A stretch of 64,000 nucleotides of DNA from Acanthococcus lagerstroemiae (lineage: Eukaryota; Arthropoda; Insecta; Hemiptera; Eriococcidae), in contig CM063108.1 in NCBI GenBank assembly GCA_031841125.1, positions 26,835,399 to 26,899,398 of the forward strand. Reading direction: 5' to 3'. The position numbers and the translations under genes were made by a program. The notes under the pieces were generated by a model that searched no databases, was not told the origin of the DNA, and worked only from the letters and a program-made list of their open reading frames with translations. Each line of letters opens with the position of its first letter. Positions within the stretch are counted from its first letter, which is position 1. Below, piece by piece: positions 1 through 12,487 of the stretch.

Positions 1-19
1 CAACAATTGTATCTCCAAA

Positions 20-1475
20 ATGCAGATACCTAAACTTTGGAGGAAGGCCCGTGTCATCGCTATCCAGAAACCTGGAAAGGATCACAGTGACCCTAGAAAC
101 TTCAGACCCATATCTCTGCTCTGCCACCTGTTCAAGATCTTCGAGCGAGTTATTTTACACAGAGTTGCAGATACCACTGAAAAAGGACTAACATGTCAAT
201 AGGCCGGATTTAGACCCGGGAAATCCTGCATGGGACAAATACTGCGCTTGACCCAGCACATCGAGGACGGATTCGAAAATAAAAAAGTCACTGCCGCAGT
301 ATTCGTAAGCCTCACAGTCGCCTTTGACACAGTGTCTTGCACGAAAGATCTACAACATGACTAAAGACTACAAATTTACCAGCATTATCCATAATATGCT
401 TCTACAAAACAGACGATTTTATGTGTCATTAAATGGAGCAGAAAGTAGATGACGAAAACAGAAGAACGGACTCCCACAGGGCAGCGTGCTCTCGCCTATC
501 CTGTTCAACGTGTATACCAACGACCAACCTATTGGCAGGAACACTGATCACTTCCTATATGCCAATGACCTCGCACTGACTGCCCAACATGAAAGTTTCG
601 AGGGTGCAGAAAGAGCTCTGAACAGGATGGTGCAGAAATTAGATGAGTACTACGTAGAAAGCGAACTAAAGCCGAACCCGCAAAAAACACAGGTAGCTGC
701 TTTCCATCTCCGTAACAGGGAAACTAAACGGGAACTGAAAATTTACTGGAGAGGCATTAGGCTCCAACACATAGAAAACACTGCGAGAATACAAAGATGA
801 AGATCTTCAGCAGAACAAACATTATCAGAAATCTTAGTGGCAGTACCTGGGGAGCAAAGCCCAATATACTGCGAACCTCTTTCCTTGCGCTCTTCTACTC
901 GGTGGGAGAGTACGCATGCCCGGTATGGAGCCGCTCAGCACACGCACCTAAAATAGAAGTAGCGCTCAACGATGCTAGGAGAATAATAACCGGTATTGCG
1001 CCCCCAAAAATACGGCGAGAAATTCTGGCCAAGACAGAGAACCAAGGTGGATGAGGACGCCAGGCACCCCCTGAACGGCTATAAAAATCTTGCTGAAACC
1101 CGCCTGAAGTCGAGGAACAGTTTCCTTCGTACGGTCAAACCCCTGGAAAACCGGGAGGATACCGAAAGACTGACGGCTTGGAAGGCCATTAGAGGCAGCG
1201 ACGTCAGCGAAGAGCTCCCAAGCGGGCACCAACTACGATACCCGCTACAGAGGACCTTGAACCGAATAAGAAGCGGGACCGTGCACACGAGGAATAATCT
1301 CTTTAAATGGGGAAAAGCGGATGACAATCTGTGCGATCGTGGCCATTTACAGGACTATGGACACCTTTTCGAGTGCTCAATATTTAGAAAATTCGACGCG
1401 GCGAAAATATCCCAGGATATAGGTGGGGAAACTATCAAGTTTTCACAGCACTGGACAGAGGCTGGAATTTAGAAT
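20..1475 (+). pseudogene. Jockey-like LINE reverse transcriptase, broken and cut by window edge
   Basis: This is the remnant of a non-LTR retrotransposon reverse transcriptase, which would copy element RNA at a nicked genomic target. Translation gives finger-region residues NFRPISLLCHLFKIFERV near 90-145 and AGFRPGKSC near 203-230. The palm motif QGSVLSPILFNVYTND lies near 478-530. The C-terminal part includes LNRIRSGTVHTRNNLFKWG near 1256-1312 and LCDRGHLQDYGHLFEC near 1330-1377, typical of Jockey-group tails. The protein is spread over at least four frames. There is an in-frame TAG just before AGFRPG. The first catalytic Asp is lost (FVSLTVAFDTV in place of the usual FVDL-type motif) and the second box reads YANDL in place of YADDL, so the enzyme would be inactive. 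The 5' part lies outside the window. Jockey rather than CR1 is inferred from the C-terminal style. Confidence 0.85.
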
Positions 1476-3893
1476 GTCGACCAGATACGATATAATAATA
1501 AAAGGCGAGTGCTCTATGGATGCACAATGCCAGTCATGAATCCGGGAGCGAAGAAAGTGGACACTGCCGTTAGAGGACATGATTACTTATAACCATACAG
1601 TCAACCTAATATCCATTCCTCTGAAGCCTCTTCCTTCCTCTCCACGCGCAAAAACGAGTATTCGACTGAAAATATCAACTCGATTAAGCATTCGAGGTCT
1701 CGTGCCATTTCAATAAGACGCGCAAACGTTTTCGAGAAGAAACTCGGGCATTTGTTCCTTGGCTTCGAATTCCACCATTACGGGTCTTCAGTGCTATTTC
1801 ATTTCCGGAAAAATAATCGGTCGACTTCGATAAACTCGAACTGAGGTTCCTCGATAGCGTTTTTATCGCATTACAAGCAACTTTTTTCTCGCCATTCGCC
1901 CGACAAAACGGTTTTTCCTTCCCGTTTCCTAATTGGCCTTTAATTATCGAGAATAGCCGAGATGAATTAAGGAAAAGTTTTTCGTTTTCTTCTCCAACTC
2001 CTACGTATGTACGCGCAGAAAAGCGACCCTCGTTCGCTGGTCTTTCGCTTTTAATATTCCGAGCACTCGATCGTAACGCTGTCATAGGTACGAAACTGAA
2101 AATTTCATCGTAGTTTCGAATAACACACACAAGCAGAACGAAAAAAAGAGCAAATCCGATTTTTAGTTGGCACGGTTCATTACTCGCTGCTGAATATATC
2201 GTCCTTCGCATCTGCGCGAGTTTTAAAAAAAAAAAATCGTTCGTACCGTTTAATGAATAATTAATTAAAGCGAGTAAAATATATGATTCGCGTACCCTGC
2301 ATACGAAATTTCGGCAACCGAACGCTCTCTGTACCCCGGTACCGGCGCCGCCGATGCCGATGCTGTTGCAAACTGACCCTCACTCTGGTTGTGATTCTTA
2401 TCTATGAAGCGTAAAATATGCCGTTTTTCGACCAACCTAAATCGCCCCGAAGCTTTGCGGCGTTTTACGTGCACTTTGAAAGCGTCATCGCGTATATTAA
2501 TGCGTCACGAGCCAATTTATGCCCGGCTCGTATCCGATACGGATACGTGCCGTAAATACCGTAATCGAGTTTTTGGAAAAAAATTCCATTCCCCGGCATC
2601 CATATCTATGTAGTTCGCGGCTATATTTTCGGTACCGCGGTGCAGATCGTGGTCGCGGCTGCTCGTCCGAGATAGCAGAAGCTTCCGAATCTGGTTTCCA
2701 CGCACCATACCCGATATCAACTCCGGCCAGAGACGCACCACAAATTCTCTCACCGGAAGGGAAACCATCTGTGCACCTCTCCTGAAGTCCAGTTCCCTCG
2801 CCGGGGTCAACTGTCGCCTCGGGGTTTACTGTCGCATTCCTCCAATCACCACGGAACTATGTTTCCAACGTCCCCTACGAGAATTCGTCCGCTCGGGCTA
2901 TCAACTCCGCTGCCCCATCCCCATGACACCCCACACTCATTTTTCGATACCCAGTATAGCCCTCCCCCGCCCCCCGTGTAACGAAATTTTTGATGACATC
3001 TCGGCAACGGAGGGTCAGCACCAAATTTTGATTACGAATTTGAACTCGGCAAAAAAAAATTGAGTAGGAACGAGTGGCTGTCTCACCGTCCGGCCGCAGT
3101 GGCTAGTAACATCTAAAGAAATGATATTTTTGGATAATGAAAATTGTCGCAGTGGGTGAATTTCAAATTCTGCAGAGGCGAAATGCGATATTCTCCATGA
3201 AAGTCATTCCGTTATGTTCTTAGGCTTCTCTTTACGAGGAAACTAACTTGGCAATCTGTTAACTTAAACCAAACTACTAAAAGGAATAAGCCGAAATCGA
3301 GCCTAATTCTTCATCCATAATTTTCAAATGACTCAGGACCCTCCGACTGAATGCAAAGCGAGTTGAAACTATTTCTTATCATAAACTTCTGCAAGTTTCA
3401 GTTACGGTGAGTACGAGACCTCTTAGCGACCAGGAGCTGTACCGCTACCCATCTATCAACGCACAGACATACACAGAACAGAAACTAGTTGTTATTGTTC
3501 GTGTCATATCACATGTTTCATGTATCATAATATGAAAACATGAAATAAGTACAGCTAAAAACATCGTTCACTGTCATAAGTACACGCATTATTACTAATC
3601 AAACTTCCAATAATTTGGTGAACAAGTGTATCTACCCATTCCAAAGAAACATGTATCTACCCGACATTAACTAGATATCTGCAACTGCGCTTACAACAAG
3701 ACACTTTATCCTACGGTCTAGATGAACTGCGTACCGGGTCAGGTGTAATTTATGGTTCTCTTAGCAAACCTAAGAAGTGTGCACTGTGTACTTGGGTGTT
3801 CCTCATTCAGCGATTTTTTTCAATCATTCGACAGTGCATGAAAATGGGGGCCAAAGAATTCGAATATCCTGAACATTTCAGCTCGATCAGATA
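1476..3893. other. Unassigned non-coding stretch, CpG-rich in 1.7-2.9 kb
   Basis: After the short tail of the LINE, no protein family was recognised on either strand. Open frames at 1684-2211 (minus) and 2517-2810 have no domain, no repeat relation and low-complexity amino-acid use, so they look accidental. The part from about 1680 to 2900 is visibly richer in CG dinucleotides than the transposon-filled DNA around it. From 2900 on the sequence is AT-rich with no internal structure I could identify. Confidence 0.4.
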
Positions 3894-4078
3894 TCTTCTG
3901 TTTTAATTTGCTCTCAGCCCGAGCCCTGGAATCCGCCCTTTCGAGCATTACCACAGAGATGTCGGAAAGGTTGTTAGCCTCTTCCCTACGGGCCGAAAAA
4001 CTGGCCTAGGTCGAAATCTGACGGTTTGATACGTGGGCTCGAACCCGAGACCAGCGCACTATCCACTCGGCCAATCAG
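3894..4078 (-). mobile_element. tRNA-derived SINE copy 1, with 15-bp target-site duplication
   Basis: On the minus strand the element begins with a tRNA-like head containing a pol III A box (TGGCCGAGTGG) and a B box of type GGGTTCGAGCCC. A tRNA-unrelated body and a short A/G-rich tail follow. It is flanked by identical 15-bp copies of cagctcgatcagata at 3879-3893 and 4079-4093, the signature of LINE-mediated retrotransposition. Compared with the copies at 22.4 and 30.5 kb it lacks about 15 bases between the boxes (the part reading cctccggattctgag on the plus strand). The two boxes and the shared body in three copies make the SINE call strong. The parent tRNA was not identified. Confidence 0.9.
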
Positions 4079-4093
4079 CAGCTCGATCAGATA

Positions 4094-5751
4094 AGGGGAA
4101 CACGTACCACCAGAGTCTCCTCCACTTCTTATGGAAATAACGTGAAGTTTGACTTTTTCAACTACTTATTTTGGTTCTGGACCCGTAATAACGCTAAGAA
4201 TACTCGGATTTTAAGTTTTTTGGACAGGGGTGGGGATAAATTTTAAATGTAAAATTGTTTGACCCCACGACCCGACTTTGTTTCTGGAGGGAGCTTTGCA
4301 ATGGGGAGACAGAGCTAAAAACTAAAATACGAAACTAGCGTTGGTTTCTATAGGTTTTCATGGTCGCTACTTCCAATTTTGGGGTTAATTCTTTGATTCG
4401 ACTCTCTTAAGTGCCACTGAAGGCGGTTAAAGGCGAATACTAATTTTTCGAAATTGTACTCAATTTATAGGTTTTTAAGGTTCCTTTCTATTCGATGAGT
4501 CGGGTTCCGAATCACTAATAGAATCGATTTCATCGACCTAGAGAATCGATCGGAATACTATCTCAAAAATTGACACATATGTATTTAGTCCTCCTCAGCG
4601 GTGGCATCACGAGAGACGGGGTTGTATGTAAAAACTAACTTCAGAATCAATTCAGAAAAAAAAAATTGGAATCAGTGATTTTGAAAACCCAGAAATCAAC
4701 ACCAGTCTCAAATTTCATTTTTCAGCCTTTACTCTCCCCCAATTGGGAGCTATTCCTAGGAAGCATCGACCCAGATTTGGAGTCAAACAATTTTATACTC
4801 GAGTTTATCCAAACCCCTTTCCAAAACTTGTGTCCGCATGTTTTTACCGTCGTAATGCCTCAGGGAAAAAAACTAGGTAAAGTCAAAACTCCTCGTTATT
4901 TTCCGTGAGAGGGGGAGAAGGCTCGTGGCACGTGTTTCCCTAATCCGATCGAGCAAAACTTTTGAGGAGGGGAAGGGCTTTCCGAAATTTTTGGTACCCG
5001 TTGTCACGCATTCCAGAAAGATCTGAGAAAAGTCGCAAAATAAGGAACACTCAAGTGTAAATAGATATTCTCAGCCGGCTGGGGAACAGAATATTTCTTT
5101 CCAAAAAAAAGTAAGACAGAAGACAATGTATTATATAAGTTTAAAATGGGATCAAACAATGACTAAATCTATAGAGGAAAAATGAATAAAAAGTGACTTT
5201 CGATGTACCTAAAATTTAAAGAAAAAACTTTCAAAAAAATCTGGATAATGATCAGGACTTTTGTTATGGCAGGGGAGGTGTCAAAACCCACCAAAAATTT
5301 ACTGTTCGTTCAAATTTGCCAGCACTACAAAAAACGTTTGCCAACTCCAATGATCAAATAAATTACCCAAATTATGACCGTCTATTCGATCAATTATTTA
5401 CAACAAAAAAAACATGAATGTTGCTTCGTCTCCCTCGAATTTTATCCAGTAAAAATTTTCAGACTTTTCTCGATAGATTATTAAAAAATAGAACTTCAAT
5501 TTTGGATTTCGGAACCTTTAATTGAGTCAGATCGAAATTCTAAATCTGCCATGGTGGAAAAAAACCGTAATTGCAACAATTCGCCTAACTTAAAAGATTA
5601 TAATGCTTAATCAGTGTTTGTTTATTTTCAGTTACCATTCTGGAGTTTACGATTTAAGAGCGCAGTAATTGGAGGGAGAGAGTAAAGCCTATTTCCAAAT
5701 CAAGCGGGCTAGTTAGAAAAAGTTGAGAAAATTGGATCACAAAAGAATAAA
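4094..5751. other. Unassigned AT-rich stretch
   Basis: No gene, no recognisable mobile-element protein and no clear inverted repeat was seen. The 80-residue frame at 4666-4908 has no recognisable domain and is probably chance. Confidence 0.4.
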
Positions 5752-5985
5752 AAGGCTGAAGATAGCTGCGGTACATAAAGCTCGGCGGGATAATAAGGCC
5801 CATTGCGAACTGGAAAGGTGATAACAGAAATTCAACAACAAAACAGTGTTGCCATATAATGTTTCATACAAAACCATGCATGACACTTCGTTTTGCTGCA
5901 TAATTGCGTGAACTGTAACCAAGCACCAAACAATGGGCCGTATTACCCGCCGGGCCTTATATAACGCAGCTACCTTATTTTTGCC
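5752..5985. mobile_element. Hairpin MITE of about 230 bp
   Basis: Two inverted arms of about 45 bases lie at 5761-5804 and 5931-5977, both containing the cores gatagctgcgg/ggtagctgcg and aaggcccattg. They enclose about 125 bases without coding potential. Arms plus a small non-coding loop are characteristic of a miniature inverted-repeat transposable element. No clear target duplication was found, so the superfamily is not assigned. Confidence 0.6.
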
Positions 5986-6990
5986 TGTTTTTGCAACTCA
6001 AATAATCAAAAAACCCTCGAATATTTTGTCGTTGATGGAGCGAGCAAAATTTGAAAGTTTTCCGTCAAGAACTTCATCTATCCTCCCCTTCCAAAAGGAT
6101 TCGCTTTGCTCACCCCTGTTCAGATCCCAAAAAGGGCTGTATCAAAAATTTCGAGAGATTATTCGGACTCACTTATGTATCTGAAAAATCTCTATTAAAT
6201 ATTCAATTTTCATAAACTGAGTACATTTCTTCCATTTTGAGTATAAAATCTGAATTTATAGAGCTCAAATTTGGGCTACCAAATGACTAAAAAGACTATC
6301 AAATTTAGTGACGCAAGAAACTCCTGTTAGCAATTTTTCCAGCCTGTTCTCTGAATAGTAGAATTACGAACAACCGCGGTTTCTCAACCATCATAGAAAC
6401 ATATTCAAGATGAAGCACAAGATGTTGTTTTTGCAGCTCTTCAAGTCAGTACAGCGGCTGAACAATCAAATTAGGCTATTTGGAAAACGCTGGAATTTGT
6501 TTTACAAGCATGAATATGTTTTTTATTCAATTTTGTTTTCAATTACTGAATTAATTTCATGGACTCAAAGATAGACGATCCTGATGAATTCTAGCCAATT
6601 TTATAAAACAGGTTATTTGAAAAAAAAAATTTCTCGAGATCGCAAGTCTAGCAGGTTCCTAATACTAGAAAAATAGTTGAATTCTATGAACTGAACGAGT
6701 AACTCGACAAGCGCGAATCCATGGGGGGATTCCCCCACCACCAAAAAAAGGGAAAATCTATGATGGGGAGGAATCTGTGGGGGAAGGGACAGTAAAAAAT
6801 TTCCGCGCCCTTTGCGCGCTTTTCCTGCTACCATTTCCCTCCCCAAAATGGTCGCCTGAATTCGCGCCTGCTATGCGGTATACCACCGAAACTGTATTTT
6901 TACTTTCTGCATGATAAGAAAATCTCCATTTCATAATTATTACAGAAAATTTTAGCAAGTTCTTCAGAAATAAAACACTGGAACGCGAGT
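5986..6990. other. Unassigned AT-rich stretch
   Basis: No gene or element could be supported. The overlapping minus-strand frames near 6613-6958 are short, repetitive in composition and without a domain. Confidence 0.35.
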
Positions 6991-7133
6991 CAGGGTTGTT
7001 CCTCTACGTGTAGAAAAAGTTTTTTGACGTTATGTGTAAAATAACGCAGAATAATGATGTAAATGTACAATAAATGTAAAATTACGTAGAAAAACTAAAT
7101 CGCGTAGAATAACGACTGATAACAGTGATAAAG

Positions 7134-7387
7134 TGGACGTTGTTAAGCGTAACAGAACCAACCAACAAAATCTGTTTTTTGAGAACACGTGATTTGAATT
7201 CAAGAGCCATTTAGAAACGACATGACATAGCGTTTACTAATAAGCTTTTTTCAACGTGAGTACATATTTTTAATTCGTGGGCCCAATTTTGAAGAATTCT
7301 ACTTTTTACGCTCTTTCCAACGGTACTATGTAATAACTCATTTTGTCAACAAATGTCGGTTGGTTCTGTTACGCTTAACAGCGTTCA
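7134..7387. mobile_element. MITE family M1, copy 1
   Basis: Terminal inverted repeats of about 28 bases share the core gttaagcgtaacagaacc (left near 7143-7160, reverse complement near 7362-7379). The interior is non-coding. The same interior, in the same orientation and with the same order of motifs (for example tactttttacgctctttcc), recurs at 7802-8056, which shows this is a repeated element and not a chance palindrome. Confidence 0.7.
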
Positions 7388-7801
7388 GGTGATGTCTAAT
7401 GTAGTCTGTAATTGTGTTTCAAACCCCACCTAGGTAGCGCCATCATAGGTAAGCTTTTGGTCACCCTAAAATGATAAGAATACAATGAACATACTGACAG
7501 GGCTGCCAACACATGCCAATGCTGCATTTATAAAGCCATATTTATGTATGGTGAATTTAAATACGAAAATTAGTGAAGTTTGAAATTGAAATAGATTACG
7601 ATTACGATTTACGAAGTACGTACTATATTTAAGTGCGAATCACTTATTATGTAATATTAAATTAAAATGGGGCGCCCTAAAGGATCTTTTATATAATCTG
7701 CAAAAATACTTTTAAAATTAAAATAAAACAAAAAAAGTGAAAGTATACTTAATTATTTTCCATATTTTTGGTGTTTTTTAAATTCAAAGTTTTAAACAGT
7801 T

Positions 7802-8056
7802 TGGTGCTGTAAAGCAAAAACAGAACTAAGCGGCAAAATCTGTGTTTTGAGAATACGTGATTCGAAGTTCAAGAGCCATATACATAGAAACTATATAACC
7901 TAGCGTTTACTGATAAGCTCTTTTCAAGGTGGGTACACATTTTTGCATCGGGGGTCCAATTTTGAAAAATTCTACTTTTTACGCTCTTTCCATTAACACT
8001 AATAACTCATTTTGTCAACAAATGTCGCTTGGTTCTGTTTTGCTTAACAGCGTCCA
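7802..8056. mobile_element. MITE family M1, copy 2
   Basis: This is a diverged direct copy of the MITE at 7134-7387, with inverted ends around gcaaaaacagaac on the left and gttctgttttgcttaac on the right. Its right edge abuts the target duplication of the hAT MITE beginning at 8060. Confidence 0.7.
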
Positions 8057-8059
8057 GTT

Positions 8060-8668
8060 CAGGGTTGGCAAAGCCGAAACTGAATCCGAATCCGATCTCG
8101 AAGTTAAGGAATTGAGCTGTCTCTGAAGCCGAATCGAAGCTATAAGTGTAATTTCACTTTGCGAGGGAAAAGCCGAAACTGAAGTTCATAAATACACTTT
8201 TACTAAGTTGAAATGAAGCCGTTATGTATCAGATTTTAATGGCTTCGGTTTCGGCTTAATGTCATACTGCCGTGATCCGTGATACGGGATTTTGACATAT
8301 ATCCACTTGAAAATGTCCCGGGAAAAGTACCTAAAGCGTTGAGATCGATATTTGATCAGGTGGGAAATGGGCCTTAAATTTGAGTGATTTATGGTATGTT
8401 TCTCAGATCACTTGATTGACCTATCTCTAACAAAAAAGATAATACCAGTATATACCAGTCAAACCAGTATTCAGATGACGAGAAGTCGGAATTCGAAGCT
8501 GAAGCTGAAACTGAAGCTGAAGGAATCATATCAGTAAAGCTGTATCCGAAATCGAAAGTACAACATGAACATTTCTGAAGCCGAAATCGAATCTGAAAGA
8601 TCCTTTCAGTTTGCAATTATAAGCTGAATCCGAATCTAAGTTTATAAGTTTCGGCTTTCCCAACCCTG
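8060..8668. mobile_element. Non-autonomous hAT element with 8-bp target duplication
   Basis: The ends are cagggttggcaaagccgaaa and its complement with one mismatch. They are bordered by identical 8-mers gtccagtt at 8052-8059 and 8669-8676. An 8-bp duplication plus CAGGG-type termini is the hAT signature. The interior is made largely of repeats of gaagccgaa/gaagctgaa on both strands and has no transposase, so it depends on an enzyme supplied elsewhere. Confidence 0.85.
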
Positions 8669-8806
8669 GTCCAGTTGTTCTTGGCTAAAAAACTTACGAT
8701 TTCATTATTCTACACCAAACGTAGGATAATGTAAAGTAATTTAATTATTCTACGCGTAAAATATATAACTGTAAATTTACACCAGTTATTCTACGGAACA
8801 ACCCTG

Positions 8807-11800
8807 CACATGATACGAAGACCGATTTGTTTAACCTCAACCAACACTTGCCCGGAGTTAAAGAAAATAAAAAGATTTTTCCTTCCCACTCCTTAAAACT
8901 TGTCAGCACGGAAAAACTTTTCTCTATAATCTTAAGCAACAATTTCACACGTATTCCAAATTTGTTTACCGCGTCTTCCTAACTCTTTTTGGTGGTGAAT
9001 GAATCGACTTAAAATTTTGCAGCCTCATTTTTGAGCCATTTTTCTTTGAGACCAGTGATGAAAAATTTTTTAAACTTGACGGGAGCGATTTGAAAGTATC
9101 CACTATCGATTCCAGAGTTTAAACAAGAGAAAAATAGATAAAAATTTTCGAGTTTTTTTATTCTTACTTTTTATGCGGGACTCATTGTTGCGGAATGTCC
9201 GCACCACTTGTATTTTCTAAATATTAAAAAGTAGAAGCATGGCCGTAGCGAATCAAATTTTTTTATTGTTAAGGAAAAGGAATAAGAAAAAAAAAAAAAT
9301 AAAAAAGGAAAGCTTGTAAAGTGGGCAAATTTGCCAGCTAAACACCTGAACACTTGAAGGAACGGGCGGAAGAAGCAAGAAGGAAAAGAAAGAAATGATT
9401 GAAAGAACTGAGAAAAAGTGACGAAAGTGACGTTCTCTGAAAAAAAAATACTGAATAAAGAACTTTTAAAAAAGAAACTCATTCTTCATTCTCTTAATTT
9501 CGGCGATTTCAATTTAAACTAGCACTTGAAACTGGTCTGAGGGGTGGTGTTCTTCCAGAACTGTAAATTTACATGAAAGTAAAATAGCGATACAAGCCGA
9601 GTAAAAAGAGATAATATTATAGTGTCGGTGTACGGCTACTGACTTCGGCCAGATGATTGACGTGCGCTTATCAATTCTCGGCGGAGAGAGGTTTGCGTTT
9701 TTATGCCATGGATACGCCCATACACAATAATTAGCTTATCTGAAAACGCCCCGGTTCAAAATAGTTAGATACGTGGAAATAATGGCTGTACATAAGTTCA
9801 CAGCCTCGTGTGAGAGCGAACTCAAAGAGATTAGAACAGCAAGTCTGCTTTCAGAATACCATTGCAGAGAAAGATGTGATATTATGATACATATGTACTT
9901 GGTATCCACAGTTTCATTTTTACGGGGTATGTTTGGCTCTACCTACTCCAATAGCACTGCCTAATCACCCCAGCTCAGTTCCTGTCCTTTCACCACCTTC
10001 CAAATAAAACTATTCAACTGTTGCGTGCAACGATTTCCAAACATGGTCTTCTTTAAACAAAATTTTCCTATACCATGGGAACTACACCATGCCGCAGTAC
10101 AGTCTTGCGAAAACTATCGCATCGGTATAGCATTCATTTCCATTTACGCTTTTATTTTTTATGTCTGACTCGCTCCATCTCTGGTGCCTCTGCGGTTGAG
10201 AATTTTCGATTAGACGAAAAATCGAACAAGAAAAGCCTATTATAAGGCTCTTTCGTTAAGGTAAGAGAAAATGAGGGGAAAAAAAAAGTTGGGAACCTTC
10301 CTTCTGTATCGCGTATATTAGGTAATCGGATCGGAATTAATTCGCATCAGCGCCTTTAGTATGGAACCGGAGACGTAAATCATTTTCGCGAAGGCAGCAG
10401 AGACTTTACCCAACAGCTCCAAGGGAGGGGGTGCACTCACACAGGGAATATCCGAACACAATTCGACTTCCGTTGTTATACGTTTCAAGCGCAGGAAATA
10501 TTCCGTTTCCGTGTTAGATAACGTATCCTCGATTTTGACCGACGGAACATAATTCGCACCAATGGCACCGGAATGAAAGCCTCGGGAAATTTAATTCGAA
10601 GGTACTTGCTTACGGGGCTGCCGCTATATTTCGCCCAGTGATGCTAGGTTCGCTTCGCGATACGCCTTACAACAATGATTCTCCCTCCCTTAAGCCTAGA
10701 AAACGTGAGGTGGGTCAATCGAGATTTAACGAGCCTTCTAATGGATACACTAGATGGGCATCATACTGTGTGCTTTGCTAAATTGGAAATACACCGAGAA
10801 TCGGAGTTGAAAGTTCAGTGCTCCAGGGCTGACTCAGCACTGATGATGACCACACTTATTATGGGCATCATTAGCCTTGTCAATGTCTCGGCATCGCTAT
10901 TTGATGTAATCCTCGATGAGATCAAGTATCAGCATTCCTTTAAATGACTGGAATACATCCAGAAGAATCGAAATTGGAGGCTGGAAGCTAAAACCAGCAG
11001 TTTTGTCCACGCTTAGGTTAATCGTCTGATAATACAGATCCCGGAAATTTGACGAACTACCTTTCGTAATTAGAGTCATTCCAATACAGAGCCAACGAGT
11101 CAACACTTATCATGCTATTAGTATACTAACACACAGTACTATGTCTACATTGGATTTCCTACATCGGGTCGCAGTATTTTATAAGTTCAAAAGGTTTTTC
11201 ATGTCTCCATGCATTCCTTCGATGCAATAAACCTGTGAATATAACTTTCAATGGACCTAGGCAATAAGATCACGAAAAGTCGGAGAAATATGTAAATGCC
11301 CACAATCGTGCGATACATTGCTCGCCGATCTACAAAACCGCTGTCTTTTGTCGACTGGCATGACAAAATGCTATCAGTCTGCCAAAGAGATACATCTCCC
11401 CCACATCCAGTTACAAAAATGGTTGGCGGCAGTTTGACTGCTATCATATGTTCCAGTCACTTCAAGTCCGAGCTTGAACGACATCAGCTGTAGGTTACCA
11501 ATACAACATTAGGAGTGGTTATTCATTCTCGAAGGTGGTAAGGCATGTGGTAGGGGTACTTTTCCGCCCGTGTCTACTTCTGCTAGAGTTTTAGTTCTCA
11601 ACCATCTGACCTCTCGTGTCATAGGTTCTGTACGTGTTCATTTACACAACCCCCCCCCCACCCTCTGAAACGACGGCATAAATTGACTAGTTTCTTTCCA
11701 AAATATGTTATTTCCATATGGATGTAATTGTTGGGAAATCGAAGGGGGAAAAACTATGAAGGGTAACACTCGTGGTGAGGATGCCCCTGGAAAGTACGCC

Positions 11801-12343
11801 AAGTTCTACTAGGGCTTGATAGAAAACATACTAGGCTCATGGTCGAACTACTAACTGCATGTGGAGCCATAAAATACACGTAGTATAAAATAGAAGTGGC
11901 AAAAATCAGCTTCTGTAGGCACTCTGGAGAAGAAGAAGAAACTTAGATCCAAATCCTATGCCAATGCCCAGTAACGGCCGGGACAAGATGCGAAGCATTG
12001 GGACTGGAATATCCAGTACCCACTACCCAGTGAAGTTAAAGAGATATGTAGAACTCTGTAAAAATTCTCAACAGCAACAAGAGGAAAAGTTCAATGGACT
12101 ACAAGGGCTGAGCATTCGGCCGCTACCTCACACACACACACACACAAAAAAAAAAAAACTTCTTTTTACTAAGATTAAATCAAACAGAGCTACCAATCAT
12201 CAAAACAGAGTTACCGATCATCAAATACTGAGGAGAATAATTGATTGGTCTGTGGGAATAAAAACCTTTTGGGAGGGCCCGCAAATTGCGGCATAACAAC
12301 AACCACTGTTTTGCGAACAGTGTTGCCATCGAATTGGCCTCGA
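8807..12343. other. Unassigned stretch; CpG-richer part at 10.1-10.7 kb
   Basis: No gene or transposon protein was recognised. The 90-residue frame at 10675-10947 and the minus frames at 10897-11106 and 11199-11447 have no domain I know. A C-run sits at about 11649-11659 and a CA microsatellite followed by an A-run at about 12130-12160. Confidence 0.35.
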
Positions 12344-12440
12344 AATTCTATATAAGAATCAGGCGCTACCTTGAAAAAACAACAGAAAAAGAAATAACGC
12401 CTTTTGGAAAGAAATAAAACATGTATGACATACAATTTCC
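12344..12440 (+). repeat. 97-bp tandem repeat, unit 1 (empty-site copy)
   Basis: The unit begins aattctatataagaatcagg and ends catacaatttcc. It is repeated immediately downstream from 12441. In this first unit the sequence runs uninterrupted through caacagaaaaagaaataac, while the second unit is split at that point by a mariner-type element, so this unit records the unoccupied site. Confidence 0.85.
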
Positions 12441-12487
12441 AATTCTACATAAGAATCAGGCGCTACTTTGAAAAAACAACAGAAATA

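Larger units (their letters stand above)
6991..8806. mobile_element. Outer inverted-repeat element holding a nest of smaller elements
   Basis: The left end reads cagggttgttcc and the right end is its exact complement (ggaacaaccctg, ending at 8806). Inside each end are short repeats of the form gtagaataac in inverted arrangement (left about 7010-7130, right about 8700-8800). Termini starting CAGGG resemble hAT elements. However, the flanking 8-mers (acgcgagt and cacatgat) do not match, so either the target duplication has decayed or these are ends of two copies. The interior is almost filled by two MITE copies and one hAT MITE described separately. No transposase was seen. Confidence 0.55.

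Noticed and set aside
1684..2211. 175-residue minus-strand gene with a possible membrane segment
   Set aside because: No domain, no splice context, no relation to anything else; composition is what an antisense CG-rich stretch gives by chance.
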